Below the pieces are notes generated by a model that was given only the letters and a program-made list of their open reading frames with translations, did no database searches and was not told the origin of the DNA. A DNA stretch of 64,000 nucleotides from Dama dama. Taxonomy: Eukaryota > Chordata > Mammalia > Artiodactyla > Cervidae. Both the position numbers and the translations under genes were made by a program. Position 1 is the first letter of the stretch; each line of letters starts with the position of its first letter. Positions 47,076 to 59,575 of this stretch are shown one piece after another. The stretch covers positions 15,562,001 to 15,626,000 of the forward strand of contig NC_083714.1 of NCBI RefSeq assembly GCF_033118175.1, given 5' to 3'.

Positions 47076-48205
47076 TTTTATAGAAAAAACTCCAAAATAA
47101 ACAAATAGATGTGGAGAAGGGTGCTGATGACCTTGGATCTTGGTACTAGAATAATTTGTTACCTCAGAGAGTTAAGAAAGAAGGGAGGGGGAAAGTAAAG
47201 ATGACAAATATTCCTTTTGGTTGGGTAGACAAAGCCCAAACTGTCTTAAACACCAGCTGTCTCAGCAGGGTTAGAAGCCTTCCCCGTGCAGGCCCACTGG
47301 AAGGAAGGGAGACAACAATCTGCCTATTTGATGACAACAGGATGGATTGGAAGATCAGGAGAGGTCATTTTTAGCCCCCAAATTCTATCCACTATTCCAT
47401 TATGGAAAATGGAGCTGATGGAGTTACAAACATCAAATCACTCCAGGTTGTCCTTGAAGATCAGAACGGGACTTAAAAATTACACTCTCCAGCTTCAGAG
47501 GTGTTTGTTATGGGTCATAACATATTTTTCTTTTCTTTTTTCTTTCTTTTCTTGGGGAACAGGTGAAAGTGGGACCAACTTCTTCTCCCTCTCTGATCTG
47601 ACTTTCTTTGGAAGGTTCTTTCAATGCCTTTTTCTCATCTGGCTTGCAGCCCTCCTTTACTAATGGACAGGTAATAACAATTCACTTGATAGTGAGGGGA
47701 ACCAGAAAGATTTCCCTCATCCAAGTTCCTGGTAATCATGTGCTGATTACCTTCCATCTACCAAGGACTTCAAAGGGCTGACATACTTCTTAGAATAGAG
47801 ACCAACTGCTAGATTGGGATCACTTAATCCTGCCAGAGGTCACGAAGTGTGCATTTATCGCCAGGTCCCTGAATCTGGGATGAATCACCTGAATCACTGA
47901 GGTGACTCTTCTTCTGACTCCAGAGGCTTTCTGCTGATACAAAAAACCATTTTCCTCATCCTGTTTTGTCTGGTGGCTTCACTATCCTTCCAAGCCTAGG
48001 GCTCAATTTATCAGTGACAATTCGGCATGGTGTGAGAGGGTCATTAACCAGCCCTCTTTTCTTAAGCTATCAACCCTCTGCCTGTATTTTGAACTTTATT
48101 CTACAGGAAATAAAGAGCAAGTGTGGTCATTTGAGTGATGTGATTAGATACCTCTATTCCCACATATACAGCACTTTCTTCTCTCTCACAGCATGATGTT
48201 GCATT
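47076..48205. other. Intron block without recognised gene
   Basis: A TTTCTTTTC-type pyrimidine tract lies at 47525-47555. No gene recognised. Confidence 0.45.
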
Positions 48206-48284
48206 GGCCAAAAAGTTCTTTCAGGTTTCCCTTAACATCTTTCAGAAAAACCTGAAATAACTTTTTGGCCAACCCAGTAGTTTG
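48203..48284. mobile_element. Mariner-type MITE
   Basis: 'ttggccaaaaagttctttca' faces 'taactttttggccaacccag', with a hairpin-capable centre ('caggttt' ... 'aaacctg'). Confidence 0.82.
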
Positions 48285-48494
48285 ACTCATTGTTTATATG
48301 TTTGCCTCCTCACTTCAATTAAGTTATTCAAAGGGACTTTATAACCAACTGTGTGTGGATGGCTGAAGGAGAGAATGAAGATGAAGACATTTGCACGTTT
48401 CAAATCTAGATAATTGAATGGATAAATGGAAGGGTAAAGGTTCCATCCAGAAAGGATACACTGAATGAGGAAGAGGATTTGGAGGGCAAAATGA

Positions 48495-48738
48495 GGCTGG
48501 TCAAGGATTAAGAACACAGGATCTGCTGCCAGACTGCCTAGGTTTGAATCTTGGTTTGCACTTACTAGCTGTATGAACTTGGGAAAGTCATTTAACCTCT
48601 TTATGCCTTGATATCCCCATTTGTAAGAATGGATAATAGTATTATCCTGTACCACAGGATGGTTGTATTGAATAAGTTAATGTAGGTTATGTACTTAGAT
48701 TCATGCCTGGCACATAGTAAGTGCTAAATTGGTGTTTT
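48495..48738 (+). repeat. MIR SINE, plus orientation
   Basis: 'ccagactgcctaggtttgaa', 'gcacttactagctgtatgaa' and 'gcctggcacatagtaagtgc'. A well-preserved MIR. Confidence 0.85.
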
Positions 48739-48739
48739 T

Positions 48740-50865
48740 ATTTTATTATTTGACATAGGGGATTTAAATGTTTGTGGTACATTTAAAATGTATTTTGAAA
48801 TTTGGAAAATAAATTACAGGTCTCCTAATAGATAATGAGCTAGAAAGGGAAAAGTCACAGAACTGTGGACAGCATCGATATCAAAGGGATAACAAGAAGG
48901 ATTTTGTAAAAGAGACTGAATGACAGTGGTCAGAGAGGGAGGGGGAATCAGGTAGGCATTCTATCCTGGAAACCAAGAGAGTTGTCAAGCTAAGAGATTA
49001 AAATGGGACATAGACATTGGACCTGCAACTACAGGGAGGGGTTGGAAGGGAGGAGGGAGAGAGTGCCATTTGGGGAAGAAGATAAAAGAAGAGAGCCAAA
49101 GATAAATATGGCCAGCTCCTCACAAATATTTGTTGAGGGGCAGCCCTGTCCAAAAGGCCCCCGGGTGGCCATAGACTCATTCTCCTTGACTACAACTAGG
49201 ATCAGAGGATAAAGAAGGAGGGTAGATGAACAGGGACTCAAGAACTAACATGTCTGATAAGACTGAAGACCCACCTGGCCAAGTGTCCTGTCTCTGAGTG
49301 AGGTATCTGGGGCCTTCCCCCATGAGGTTAATCTCATGAGGGTAATGGGAGACCCAGGCATGGCTTTCCTCACCAGCCCTTCACTCCAGAACCCACTGTG
49401 AACTGGCCAGCATCATTCCCACTACCCACGTCATTGCTCATTCACTTCTTTGACAAGTATCCCATCCCCTTCTTTCTTCCTTTCCAGCTTAAAGCCTATT
49501 ACTTTTCTGAAGTGCTCCTCCCCTGAAACCTCTTTGTCTACTTGTAACCAGATTGGCCTTCCGTATCATCCACATCACACATTTTAGATAATGTAACATA
49601 CATTTCTTTGCCCCGTTCTATTTCTGTGCCATGTTTGTTGTTGGCGTATGGAAAGGAATCAGTACAAGGCAATGTTTGGTGCTCTGAGATAGGACAGCTG
49701 GGAGGAGAGTGCTGAGTTTTGTGCTGATATTCCACACTTGAACTGAGTTTGTGACAAGAATCATAAGTTGAAAAAAATGAATAACAGTGAGGAACCTGGG
49801 GTGCAAAGGAGACAGAAGATGGCTGTCCTCTAGATAACTGTGCATGTGATGTGAAGGAGGAGGTGGGGGATAATATTATACATGTATGAGACACAGCCCA
49901 GGGACAGAGGAGAACAGGAAAGTCCCTAATTAGACATGTGTATGTGGGCCACATACAACCATGAGCTTGAGGCTACAGAACGAAGTCCTGAGTTGGTGGG
50001 AACCCTGAAAGGGATGGGACAGGGGGTGTTAGTCATGGCTAAAAAAACCTCATGTGTTTTTATTTAGTGACTTGCTCTTGAGATACTTTCAAAGTTCTTC
50101 CTTGTGAAGCTAGCTCCCTTGGCTTACTTGGCACCAACTTTAATTACATTTTTCTTTCTAATCACTAGCTTAAGTCTTTTGTGTCCCTTGGAACACAGGA
50201 GGCCAGGCCCACTGGGAGGGATGGATGGGTTGGACAGCCTGTGCATATCTTTTCTCCCCATGAGACTCCATTTCTTGAGTGCACTCACTGTATCTTTCAG
50301 TTTTATGGTGAGGCATATGATTAGTACTCAGACATACTTAGAAACTTGAATCGAACTAAACAGAATGAATCATTCGCTGGAATTCTGTCATGAATGAGTT
50401 GTTTTAGATAGATACTACGTGCAGCTGTTTTGGTGATTTTCAGCTTTGTTGTAAATGTTACTGTTTCTGATGATTCCTTGGTGGTAGCATGGGGGAGTAG
50501 AAATAGTGGCTTGGGAGACAAGAAGCTTTTGTGCCAGTTTTGGCTCAGCTGAGGGACCCTGGGCACATCACTTCAGACAAAATGATCTCTAAACTCTATG
50601 ATTCTTCTCTGTGAGTAAGTCAGCACAGGTATGGGAGAGGAGAGAATTCACTTCATCAGTTTGGTTAATATGCTGCCACGTGGTCATTCTGACATTTTCT
50701 TCCAATGAAGTGGCTGATTTATTTTCTTTACTTGATTGACAAAACCCAGGTTTCTGGCCTAGCTCTTTGACCCTGGAATGAGACTCATAGAATTAAAGCT
50801 GTAACTCAGATTATTATAGTGATAAATACCTACTATTATATTGGGCAATTCAGGTACCAAAGGGT
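48740..50865. other. Intron block without recognised gene
   Basis: Includes a possible MIR3 piece at 50500-50610 ('ccctgggcacatcacttcag'). ORFs at 49538-49954 and elsewhere show no domains. Confidence 0.4.
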
Positions 50866-50879
50866 TAATAATATTTTGT

Positions 50880-51075
50880 ATTAATTCTAATGATATGAGT
50901 ATCACTATTGAATGCTATGTGCCACAAAGTGTATCAGATGTTAAAAAATAATTCTCATTTAAATTTTACAACAACTGATGAGGTAGGTAATATTAATCTC
51001 ATTACACAGATAAGGAAACATGCTCGATTAGGCCAAACAACTTTCCTAAAGTCTTGCAGTCTGAACTTTTAGCCA
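50880..51075 (-). repeat. MIR SINE, minus orientation
   Basis: 'atgctatgtgccacaaag', 'acaacaactgatgaggtagg' and 'tacacagataaggaaacatg'. Confidence 0.7.
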
Positions 51076-51120
51076 CTGTGTGCTCATATGTGCTTTATAT
51101 ATATTTAAAAATGAATAAAT

Positions 51121-51288
51121 GAGGCACTTCCCTGGTGATCCAGTGTCTGAGACTCTACACTCCAAATGCAGGGGGCCTGGGTAAGATCCCTAGTCAGGGA
51201 ACTAGATCACACATGCCACAACTAAGAGCTTGCATGCCACAACTAAGACATGGAGCAGCAAAATAAATAAATATTAAAAATGAATAAA
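51121..51288 (+). repeat. CHR-type tRNA-Glu SINE
   Basis: 'gcacttccctggtgatccag', 'ctagtcagggaactagatca' and 'cacatgccacaactaagag', with an AAATAAATAAAT tail. Confidence 0.82.
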
Positions 51289-51344
51289 TGATATTAGCCA
51301 GTAGAAAATATCAGCATAGTTTCAATTAGTAGGAACAGGAATAG

Positions 51345-51580
51345 TACAACTGCCCATATATTGAGTATTCACTATGTCAAACATTGTTCTAAGTCATATA
51401 CATGGATTATTTCATTTAGTTTTCACTAGAACTCTATGAAGTAGGCTCCATCATCATTCCCATTTACAGATGAAGAAACTGAGATTTGGTGAGATCAAGC
51501 AACTTGTCCAAGGAAGCACACCTATTAAAACAACTAAGACTCCAAAGCTTCTGATCCTTCTACCACTCCAAGCTGCCTGT
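51345..51580 (-). repeat. MIR SINE, minus orientation
   Basis: 'ttgagtattcactatgtcaa', 'ctctatgaagtaggctccat' and 'ttacagatgaagaaactgag'. Confidence 0.78.
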
Positions 51581-52340
51581 AAATAGCAGGGTGACATTTG
51601 CCATTCTCTCCTTTCCTTTCTTCTCTCATATTGAGTTTTGAGATTTATAGGTCAGAAATTGTAGGGCCCCTCTTTATGCATCAGTCACCTTTTCCCAGGC
51701 CCTCAGTGTCCTTTCTACGCTCTGCGATCTCTCCGTGGGACCAGGGGTCAGATAGGGGAAGGGAGAAGCGGAGTGCTTTGTTGCTGATTTTCTACAGTCT
51801 CAAACAACTTATCGTGTTGTTGAGACTTAATCTCGCTAACTCATCTGTGAGACCAATTTTAATTTGAAGCCATCTGCCACAGACAAATGAGTAATTATGG
51901 CAGAGCCCAGAGGGGTGGGCCATGGGGAGAAGGTTGGCTTGGTCTCTTTCCACCTGCCTGCATTGAAGCAAGTGACCAAGAAAGAAAATGACTTGGGTGG
52001 ACTGTTGAGGCAGAGGACAGCAGCTCTACCTCCCTGTTGCTCAAACCCATAGACTCCAGTGAATGAGGAGTGATGACTGTGAGGTCATGGCAGCAGAAGG
52101 GAGACCACTGTCATCAAGGCCAGGCAGAAGGAGGTAATCTGTGAGCTGGGCCAGCTCGCTCACCAGCCTCTCCCTTTCGCTGTAGTACTGGCAGTGCCTA
52201 GTGGTGAATGCCACTTGCCAGCTGGTCTCTCCACACAACATCACAGGCTAAGTCAAACTGATGGAGTGAAGCTGGAAATAATAGTCACTGAACTCTATCT
52301 AGCATGAAATTTTGTTTCAAAAAACTTTAATATATCTTTA
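51581..52340. other. Intron block without recognised gene
   Basis: No feature recognised. 51640-51770 is relatively GC-rich. Confidence 0.4.
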
Positions 52341-52344
52341 TCTT

Positions 52345-52560
52345 ATTTCTTCCTCACAACAGGCCCCTATATTAAGTAGGCATGGATATTATTAGCTTCA
52401 TTTTATAGATGAGGAAATTGAGCTATAGGGTGATTCCATAACTGGACACTTGGAAAAGACCTTAGGACTTGCCCAAGGTCAGTCAGTCTGTTAGCTATAA
52501 GCTGGCTAACATCTCAAACTCAGGAATAGAATCTGTCATTCTGTCTTCTAGAGCAGTGGT
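52345..52560 (-). repeat. MIR SINE, minus orientation
   Basis: 'cttcattttatagatgagga' and 'acttgcccaaggtcagtcag' in reverse MIR order. Confidence 0.65.
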
Positions 52561-52792
52561 TTTCTAGTTATGCTTGCTCTTCAGGGCCAAGGAGTTATGG
52601 GGAGAGAGCGAGAGGGGGAGGGAGACTGTGTGTGTGAACAAATGGGCTTTGGGGCCCTGACCTGTACTTAAACTAGGGCAGCTCTGCTTGGGTCTGTTTT
52701 ACATCTGGGCAGGATTTCATTTAATGAAAGACTCAGCTACTGAAAATGTTTGAAAGCCACTTGTCTAGACTAATATTTCTCATTGAAAGTGT

Positions 52793-53215
52793 AGTGGGTT
52801 GGATTGTATCCCCCTCAAAAGATATGTTCGAGTCTGGCACCTGTGAATGTGACCTTCTATGGAAAACAGGGTCTTTGCAGATATAATCAAGTTACAATGA
52901 GGTAGTTCTGGATTATGGTGGGCCCTTAATCGAATGACTGGTGTCCCTATCAGGGAGAGAGAAGAGGGTTTGGACACAGACACACAGAAGAAGGACACCG
53001 AGGAGAACTGCATATAATGATGGAGGCAGAGATTAGAGTGATGCAGCTACAAACCAAGGTATGGGACAGATTCTATCTTAGAGCCTCCAGAAGAAACCAA
53101 GTCTGCCAACACCTGCGTTTCGGGCTTCTGGCCTCTTGAACTGTGAGAGAATACTTTTACTTTAAGCCACCCAGTTTGTAGTAATTAGTTATGACAGCTG
53201 TAGGGAACAAATCCA
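52793..53215 (+). repeat. MLT1-like MaLR LTR (solo)
   Basis: 'gtgggttggattgtatcccc', 'gaatgtgaccttctatggaa', 'gactggtgtccctatcagg', 'tttggacacagacacacaga' and 'taagccacccagtttgtagt' follow an ERVL-MaLR type LTR. No internal retroviral genes adjoin it. Confidence 0.65.
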
Positions 53216-53284
53216 GAGAGGCACATAGACATCTTTCCTGGATATGGGTGGGAGTGGGCTTATTAAAATGCTGGTTCCATTTGT

Positions 53285-53612
53285 ATGATTTCTTACTTAC
53301 AAAATAGAAAGAGACTCACAGACTGAGACAATGAACTTATGGTTGCTGGGGGTGGGGGAAGGATGGAGGGAAGGGATAGTTAGGGAGTTTGGGATGAACA
53401 TGTACACGCTGCTATATTTAAAATGGATAACCAACAAGGACCTACTGTACAGCACAGGGAACTCTGTTCAATTTTATGTGGCAGCCTGGATGGGAGGGGA
53501 GTTTGGGGGAGAAAGGATACATGTATATGTATGGCCAAGTCCCTTTGCTGTGTACCTGAAACTATCACAACATTGTTTGTTAATCAACTTTACCCCAATA
53601 CAAAATAAAAAG
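53285..53612 (+). repeat. Artiodactyl L1 3' end
   Basis: 'atagaaagagactcacagac', 'gataaccaacaaggacctac', 'tgtacagcacagggaactct' and 'gtgtacctgaaactatcaca', ending in an A-rich tail. Confidence 0.82.
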
Positions 53613-54060
53613 TATAAAAATGCTGATTCCAGGCCCCAAACCCCAAGATTATGATTCTGTAGTTATGCAACAGGGCTTAGGCATCTTCATTTTGACATTT
53701 TCCATACGCACAAAGCTTGATCTTTGAGCCAGTTTTGACCATAGACAGATTCAAGGCTCCTCTTGGGACTGGAACTGGATTGTCTTCCCCTGCTGATGAT
53801 GCTCCCCTGTCGGTTCCAAGATTCAGTGGGTAAAGGGAGCAGGTTTGATGGATAAGAAATAGGTTGGATTAAACCTTCTGTAGTCTAAACATTTTTGAGA
53901 AACTGCAGAGAATAATGAGAATTATTTCAGAGTGTTCACCCCTAAGGAATTTCAAGTCCCCCAGGTGGCCAACATCTATCCCTAAGGGAATAGGCTGTAG
54001 TGGTTAGGGAGTGGATGCTGCCAAGAGGGTTGGTTTTCTAGAGTAGCAAGAAGACCACAG

Positions 54061-54064
<4 letters not shown>

Positions 54065-54111
<47 letters not shown>
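54065..54111 (+). repeat. (AC)n microsatellite
   Basis: About 23 uninterrupted AC units, expected to be length-polymorphic. Confidence 0.97.
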
Positions 54112-54113
<2 letters not shown>

Positions 54114-54980
54114 CTTCTACTTATTGTCTGCTTCAGGAAATTCTATCTGATAGAGCATTACCATTTTAACTTTAAGATTTGGTCCTTATTAAAGATGCAG
54201 GTGTCCATGTGAGTGCCAATACGTGAAGCCAGTATCAGCCATTTATGCCCAGCCTCTGGTCTTTATTTGAAAGCAGTTTTTGATAAGCTAGAAGAGGAAG
54301 AAGAGCATGATGGTCTGGGGCTAGGGCTGAGCAAAGGGGGTCTGGTTGCAAGCCTGAAGGCAAACTTCTTTGTCAGTGAATCCATAGAGGGCACTAGTTT
54401 ATCCAGCCAAGACTGAGGGAGCTCAGCTGTTCCCAGTCCTTTAGTGAGCTAGAGGAGGGCCTCTGGGTCAGGTGTTTGGATTCTGTGTATAGGAGAAGTG
54501 CCTTCCTGAGAGTCGCCTGCCCAGCTGGACCGGAGGCCCTTCAGGAGTTCTGTGTTTGCTCACATCCCTGACTGCTCCCAGGTAAACAAATCTTGTTTCT
54601 ATCTCCCAGAAAGGCAGAGCTCCAGCACTGTGGCAGGCTGTTGTTATAGTTACTGATATATGACTTATCGCAGCAATTGTCAGAGTGATGGAAGAAAATG
54701 CAATTTAGCACCAGCTGCTCGTAGGGGTTGTGCGAGAAGAGAAAGCTGCTCAAGAGACCCGGGGAGGGAGCTGGCTTTGTGGGTTTATATATATGGTATG
54801 ATATTCAAGTGTGGACAAAGGAGGTCTTATATTCTCAGTGAGTCAGAAAGAACCTTGGTGAAAAACAGCCCGTCCCAAATAGCTTCATTTAGGTTTCATA
54901 TCCCTGACATTCCACCAGCAATGCTTCATTCCTGTGAGTTAAGCACTGCTTTTATGAAGGGGAAGATCATGCCTTAAATT
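54112..54980. other. Intron block without recognised gene
   Basis: No gene or clear repeat recognised. Confidence 0.45.
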
Positions 54981-54982
54981 GT

Positions 54983-55101
54983 AATGGGTTGGCCAAAATG
55001 TTTGTTTGTTCAACGAATACATTGTTCAATACATTTCTTGAAAAGGAAAATATGTCTTTTATTTTAACTTAAAACTAATGAACTTTTTGGCCAACCCAAT
55101 A
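54983..55101. mobile_element. Mariner-type MITE with TA target
   Basis: 'atgggttggccaaaatg' at the left and 'ttttggccaacccaa' at the right are inverted repeats. Both are bordered by TA, the mariner target. Confidence 0.85.
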
Positions 55102-55171
55102 CTTCAGAATGAGTTTGCCAGGTGCCTTTCTTCTTCAGGTTTTCTAGAGCAATGGGGACAGATGGGAAAAG

Positions 55172-55392
55172 GGAAAGTGAAAGTGTTAATCTCTCAGTCA
55201 TGTCTGACTCTTTGTGACCCTATGGACTGTAGCCCACCAGGCTCCTCTGTCCATGGAACACTTCAGGCAAGAAAACTGGAGTGGGTTGCCATTCCCTTCT
55301 CCAGGGGATCTTCTCAATCCAAGGATCGAACCCAGGTCTCCTGCATTGGCAGGTGGATTCTTTACCATCTGAGCCACCAGGACGAAGGGGAG
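55172..55392 (-). repeat. Bov-tA SINE
   Basis: 'gaaagtgttaatctctcagt' to 'catctgagccaccagg'. Confidence 0.92.
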
Positions 55393-55399
55393 CCCATCA

Positions 55400-56045
55400 A
55401 GTAAAGATTTGACCTACTTTCCAAACTCAGGAATAGGGCTGCTATTGGTAGTACCCTCTTTGGAAACTCTTCTGTGCTCTGCACTCTTTCAAAACAGTTA
55501 TGATGCTAAATGGGATTGAATATGAAAGTCCAGGATGTCTTGTTCAAGCAGCTAGCTATGTGCTTTTCCAAGAGATACACACAAGCCCTTCTTGCTCATC
55601 GCAAGTATTTATCTGCCACCCATTATATACTAGGTACTGGGTCAGGTGTGGATGGCAGATACATGAAAACATGAAAAGTGGGGCATTAGATTATGCTTCC
55701 CATTTAAGAAACCATCTAATTACAAAGTCTAGTAAGGCTAGCTTCTTTCCACAAGTAAGGCTGACCTTACATATTTACTATGTGCTTGGTGTCAAGTGAA
55801 GGGTAGAGTCAATGGCTACATCATCCCTAGAGGTGGGCAAGGTCAGCATGGAGGGGAGTAGCTGGGTAAGCCTTAGTTCAGATTAGCACATTAAATCACT
55901 CAAACACTTAGCAGGGCTCTAGAAAAAAGGGGCCCAGAACAAATCAGTTGTGATGGGGATGGTGATGTGGACTGGGAGTCATCTGCTTTGCTGTATATCC
56001 AAATCCTATAGACCTGTCCTTTCTAGAGAGGTCATTCATCCTCCA
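55400..56045. other. Intron block without recognised gene
   Basis: No feature recognised. Confidence 0.45.
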
Positions 56046-56048
56046 CTG

Positions 56049-56097
<49 letters not shown>
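56049..56097 (+). repeat. (TG)n microsatellite at SINE border
   Basis: About 23 TG units immediately next to the tail of a reverse Bov-tA SINE. Confidence 0.97.
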
Positions 56098-56098
<1 letters not shown>

Positions 56099-56201
56099 GT
56101 CACTCAGTTGTGTCCGACTCTTTGAGACCCCATGGACTCCTCTGTCCATAGGATTCTCAAGGAAAGAATCCTGGAGTGGATTGCCATTTCCTTTTCCACC
56201 T
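56098..56201 (-). repeat. Truncated Bov-tA SINE
   Basis: 'gtcactcagttgtgtccgac' to 'attgccatttccttttcc'. Only the 3' half is present. Confidence 0.88.
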
Positions 56202-56264
56202 CCACTGATGTACCCTGTCTCAAAACTCCTGTGCTGGGGGTTCTCAGACTTAACTCAGACAGCC

Positions 56265-56468
56265 AGGAGAGCAGTATAGCCTAGTGCTTAAGAGGGTGGC
56301 TTTAGGGGCCAGGCAGCCTGGGTTTGAATGCTGGCTCTGACATTTATACCATCCTGTGGCTCAATTTGTCTCATCAGTATCATGGGGACAATCAGAATAG
56401 TGCCTGCCTCCCAGAGTAGCTGGGAGGATTAAATGGTGTGAGATGCTTAGCACAGTGCAGTTGCATGC
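56265..56468 (+). repeat. MIR SINE, plus orientation
   Basis: 'gcagtatagcctagtgctta', 'gcagcctgggtttgaatgct' and 'gctgggaggattaaatggtg'. Confidence 0.85.
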
Positions 56469-56474
56469 GATTCA

Positions 56475-56600
56475 TTCATAAAATAAATATTTATTGAGTG
56501 CCTTTGATATTGCAGGCACTCTCCCAGTGCTAGGATATAGCAGTGGAGAAGAGAGATAAGGCCCCTTCTCTCTGGGCACCGTATTAAATGTTGATTCAGG
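56475..56600 (-). repeat. MIR/L2-like fragment
   Basis: 'aatatttattgagtgccttt' and 'ctctcccagtgctaggata' resemble a reverse MIR or related repeat. Confidence 0.45.
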
Positions 56601-56920
56601 CCCTTTACCCAAGCAACTTTTAATCTAGTATCTTGTTTTCTGCTCTGTCAGTTCCAATTCCTGGTCTGCGAGTTATCTGTTAGCTTATTTTCATTCCTTT
56701 TTGTTTAACTAGGCAAGTATTAAAGCTATGAATTCCCTTTAAACTCAGCTTTGGTCATGTCCCGTAAGATTTGATGTTGAGTGTTTTCATTATCAGTATT
56801 TTTTAAGCACTTTGCAAGTTGGGTTTCGGTTTGTGCTATTTGTACTTTTTAGTGTATTGTGGTATTCCGTGTTGATGACTCTGTATTTTCTTTGTTCCTA
56901 CTACATGCCTCTATGTACAT

Positions 56921-57120
56921 ATGTGCTCAATCATGTCCAGCTCTTTGCAACCCCATGGATTGTAGCCCGCCAGGCTCCTCTGTCCATGGGATTATCCAGG
57001 CAAGAATACTGGAGTGGGTTGCCATTTCCCCCTCCAGGGGATCTTCCCGACCCAGAGATCGAACCCCAGTCTTCTGCATTGGCAGATGGATTCTTTACAA
57101 CTGTGCCACCTGGGAAGCCC
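56921..57120 (-). repeat. Bov-tA SINE
   Basis: 'gtgctcaatcatgtccagct' to 'tgccacctgggaagccca'. Confidence 0.92.
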
Positions 57121-57424
57121 ACTACATACCCCTACTATGCTCTGAAAGAAGAGAGACAGTGGAGACCTTCCTGACTTGTGGGGTTTAGAAGGGCCCAGAG
57201 GGAAACAAGACTAGAAAAGATCATTAATGAAGGGTACTGAGTGCTAGGCTTTATGGGTTGGCTTCTCTTCTAGGGAAGAGCCATTGGAGTCACTGAAAGG
57301 ATGAAAAGGAATGAGAAGATTGTTATGTTATTTGGGGAAGAATAAGCCATGTCATTGCTGAGGACAGTTTGAGAGGAAGAAAGAGAGTAGAAGCAGGGAG
57401 TCCAGATAGAAGCTTTCATGCTAG

Positions 57425-57620
57425 TCTAGTGTAGGGATTCTCAAACATGAGCGGCATCGCAGTCCCCTGGAGGGCTTGCTGGGCCCCATCCCCAGAGTGT
57501 CTGATCCAGTCTGATCCAGATCCAGTCTGATCTGGTGGCTTTCACATTTGCATTTTCTATCAAGTTCCCCTGGTGATGCTAATGTTGATGGTCCAGGAAG
57601 CACACTTGGGGAATTACTCA
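57425..57620. repeat. Old hAT-type MITE-like repeat
   Basis: 'gggattctcaaacatgagcg', 'cagtcccctggagggcttgc' and 'cccctggtgatgctaatgtt' resemble a Charlie/MER-type DNA transposon remnant. The exact family is not assigned. A short CTGATCCAG duplication lies inside. Confidence 0.45.
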
Positions 57621-58104
57621 TCTAGGAGAGAGATGATGAGAACCTGAGGCAGAGTGGCAGGAGATGGGTTAGAGAGGGAAAAAAGCACATAAAAGATATT
57701 GGGAAGGAAAAATTCACTGGGCTCGGGGATTGAACATGAAGACAAGGGAGAGGAAGAACTCAAAGGTAACCAGAGTATTAAACTTTGGTTCCTCGGAAGA
57801 TAGGAGAAATGCAGAGGCAAAACTCCAAACATCTAGGGGTGGAATGTAGTCACATGAATGAAACTAAGAGATATATGTAAGTTCCTGGATCCATCTGCAT
57901 CTGTGCCACAGCACTCAAGTTTAAAGGCCTCCTGTCCTTCAGGAAAGAGCAGGTGAGGAGAAAACTCAGGTCTGTGTTTCATCTCCCCTTCTCTCAAAAG
58001 TGACCTTTGAGTAGACAAAGGAAATGAAGATATAGAGCAGGAGGTAGGGAGCATAGAAACAGTTAGAATATTCTGGAAATGGAGAGCACAATTTTAGGTT
58101 GTGT
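57621..58104. other. Intron block without recognised gene
   Basis: Purine-rich sequence. No gene or repeat recognised. Confidence 0.45.
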
Positions 58105-58105
58105 G

Positions 58106-58329
58106 GACACTTAGTTGCTCAGTCCTGTCCTACTCTTTGTGAACCCAAGGACTGTAGTCCACCAGGCTCCTCTGTCCATGGGATTTCCCAGACATGAATA
58201 CTGGAGTGGGTTGCCATTTCCTCCTCCAGGGGATATTCCCTACCCTTCCCTACAGGGATTGAACCCATCTATCTTGCATCTCCTGCACTGGCAGGCAGAT
58301 TCTTTACCACTATGCTACCTGGGAAGCCT
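58106..58329 (-). repeat. Bov-tA SINE
   Basis: 'acacttagttgctcagtcct' to 'tatgctacctgggaagcc'. It lies about 240 bp from the TRPC5 exon donor. Confidence 0.92.
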
Positions 58330-58488
58330 GAGCATTGAATATATGTCAGCAAATATTAATAAGGAAAAAGCAAATGAGTAAAGCTCAGTATGGGCCATGC
58401 AGGGTAGCTCTAGGATCCCACGTGAGATCACTGGCGCTAGTTTGGAGAGGAGAGGGTTGCCATTATAGGGCTTCTCAACTCCAGCCTA

Positions 58489-58971
<483 letters not shown>

Positions 58972-59104
58972 CTAAATGAGGAGACAGAGGGAGATCAAAG
59001 ATATTGTTAGATACCTGCAGCTCTCAAGTGGTCAGTAATGGAGGCAGCCTTGCTAGGGACTTGAAAAATCCTTAGCTGTTTTAAAGCTACAATCTTTCTC
59101 CTCT

Positions 59105-59575
59105 TGCAAAGGAGTATATAGAAGAAAGAGCCCGGGCTTTTGGGTCAGAAAGACCTGGGTTCAATCTGGCTTTACCAGGTCTGTGACCTTAGAGAAGTTA
59201 CTCAGGCTCACTGTGCTTCAGTTTCCTATTATTAAGCTTGTTTGTGTAAGTCACTCAGTTGTGTCCAACTCTTTGCGACCCCATGGACTGTATCCTGGTG
59301 GGAAGTCCCTGGGATTTCCCAGGCAAGAATACTGGAGTGGGCTGCCATGCCCTCCTCCAGGGGAGCTTCCTGACCCAGGGATTGTACTGGGTCTTCTGCA
59401 TTGCAGGCAGACTCTTTACCGTCTGAGCCACTAGGGAAGCCCTGTTAAGCTTATCAATATTAATAGCATTAACAGCACCAGACCCCATGATAAAGACTAA
59501 TTCCTATCTCATAAAGCTATTGTGAGAGTTAAATGAGATAATGACTGATCACAGTAACTGGTAAAGAGTAAACCT
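59105..59575 (+). repeat. MIR SINE split by a Bov-tA
   Basis: 'aaagacctgggttcaatctg' and 'gtgcttcagtttcctatta' before the SINE, then 'ctcataaagctattgtgaga' and 'ttaaatgagataatgac' after it. Confidence 0.82.
59240..59444 (-). repeat. Bov-tA SINE with 8-bp TSD
   Basis: 'gtcactcagttgtgtccaac' to 'gagccactagggaagccc'. It is flanked by ttaagctt at 59232-59239 and 59445-59452. Confidence 0.93.
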
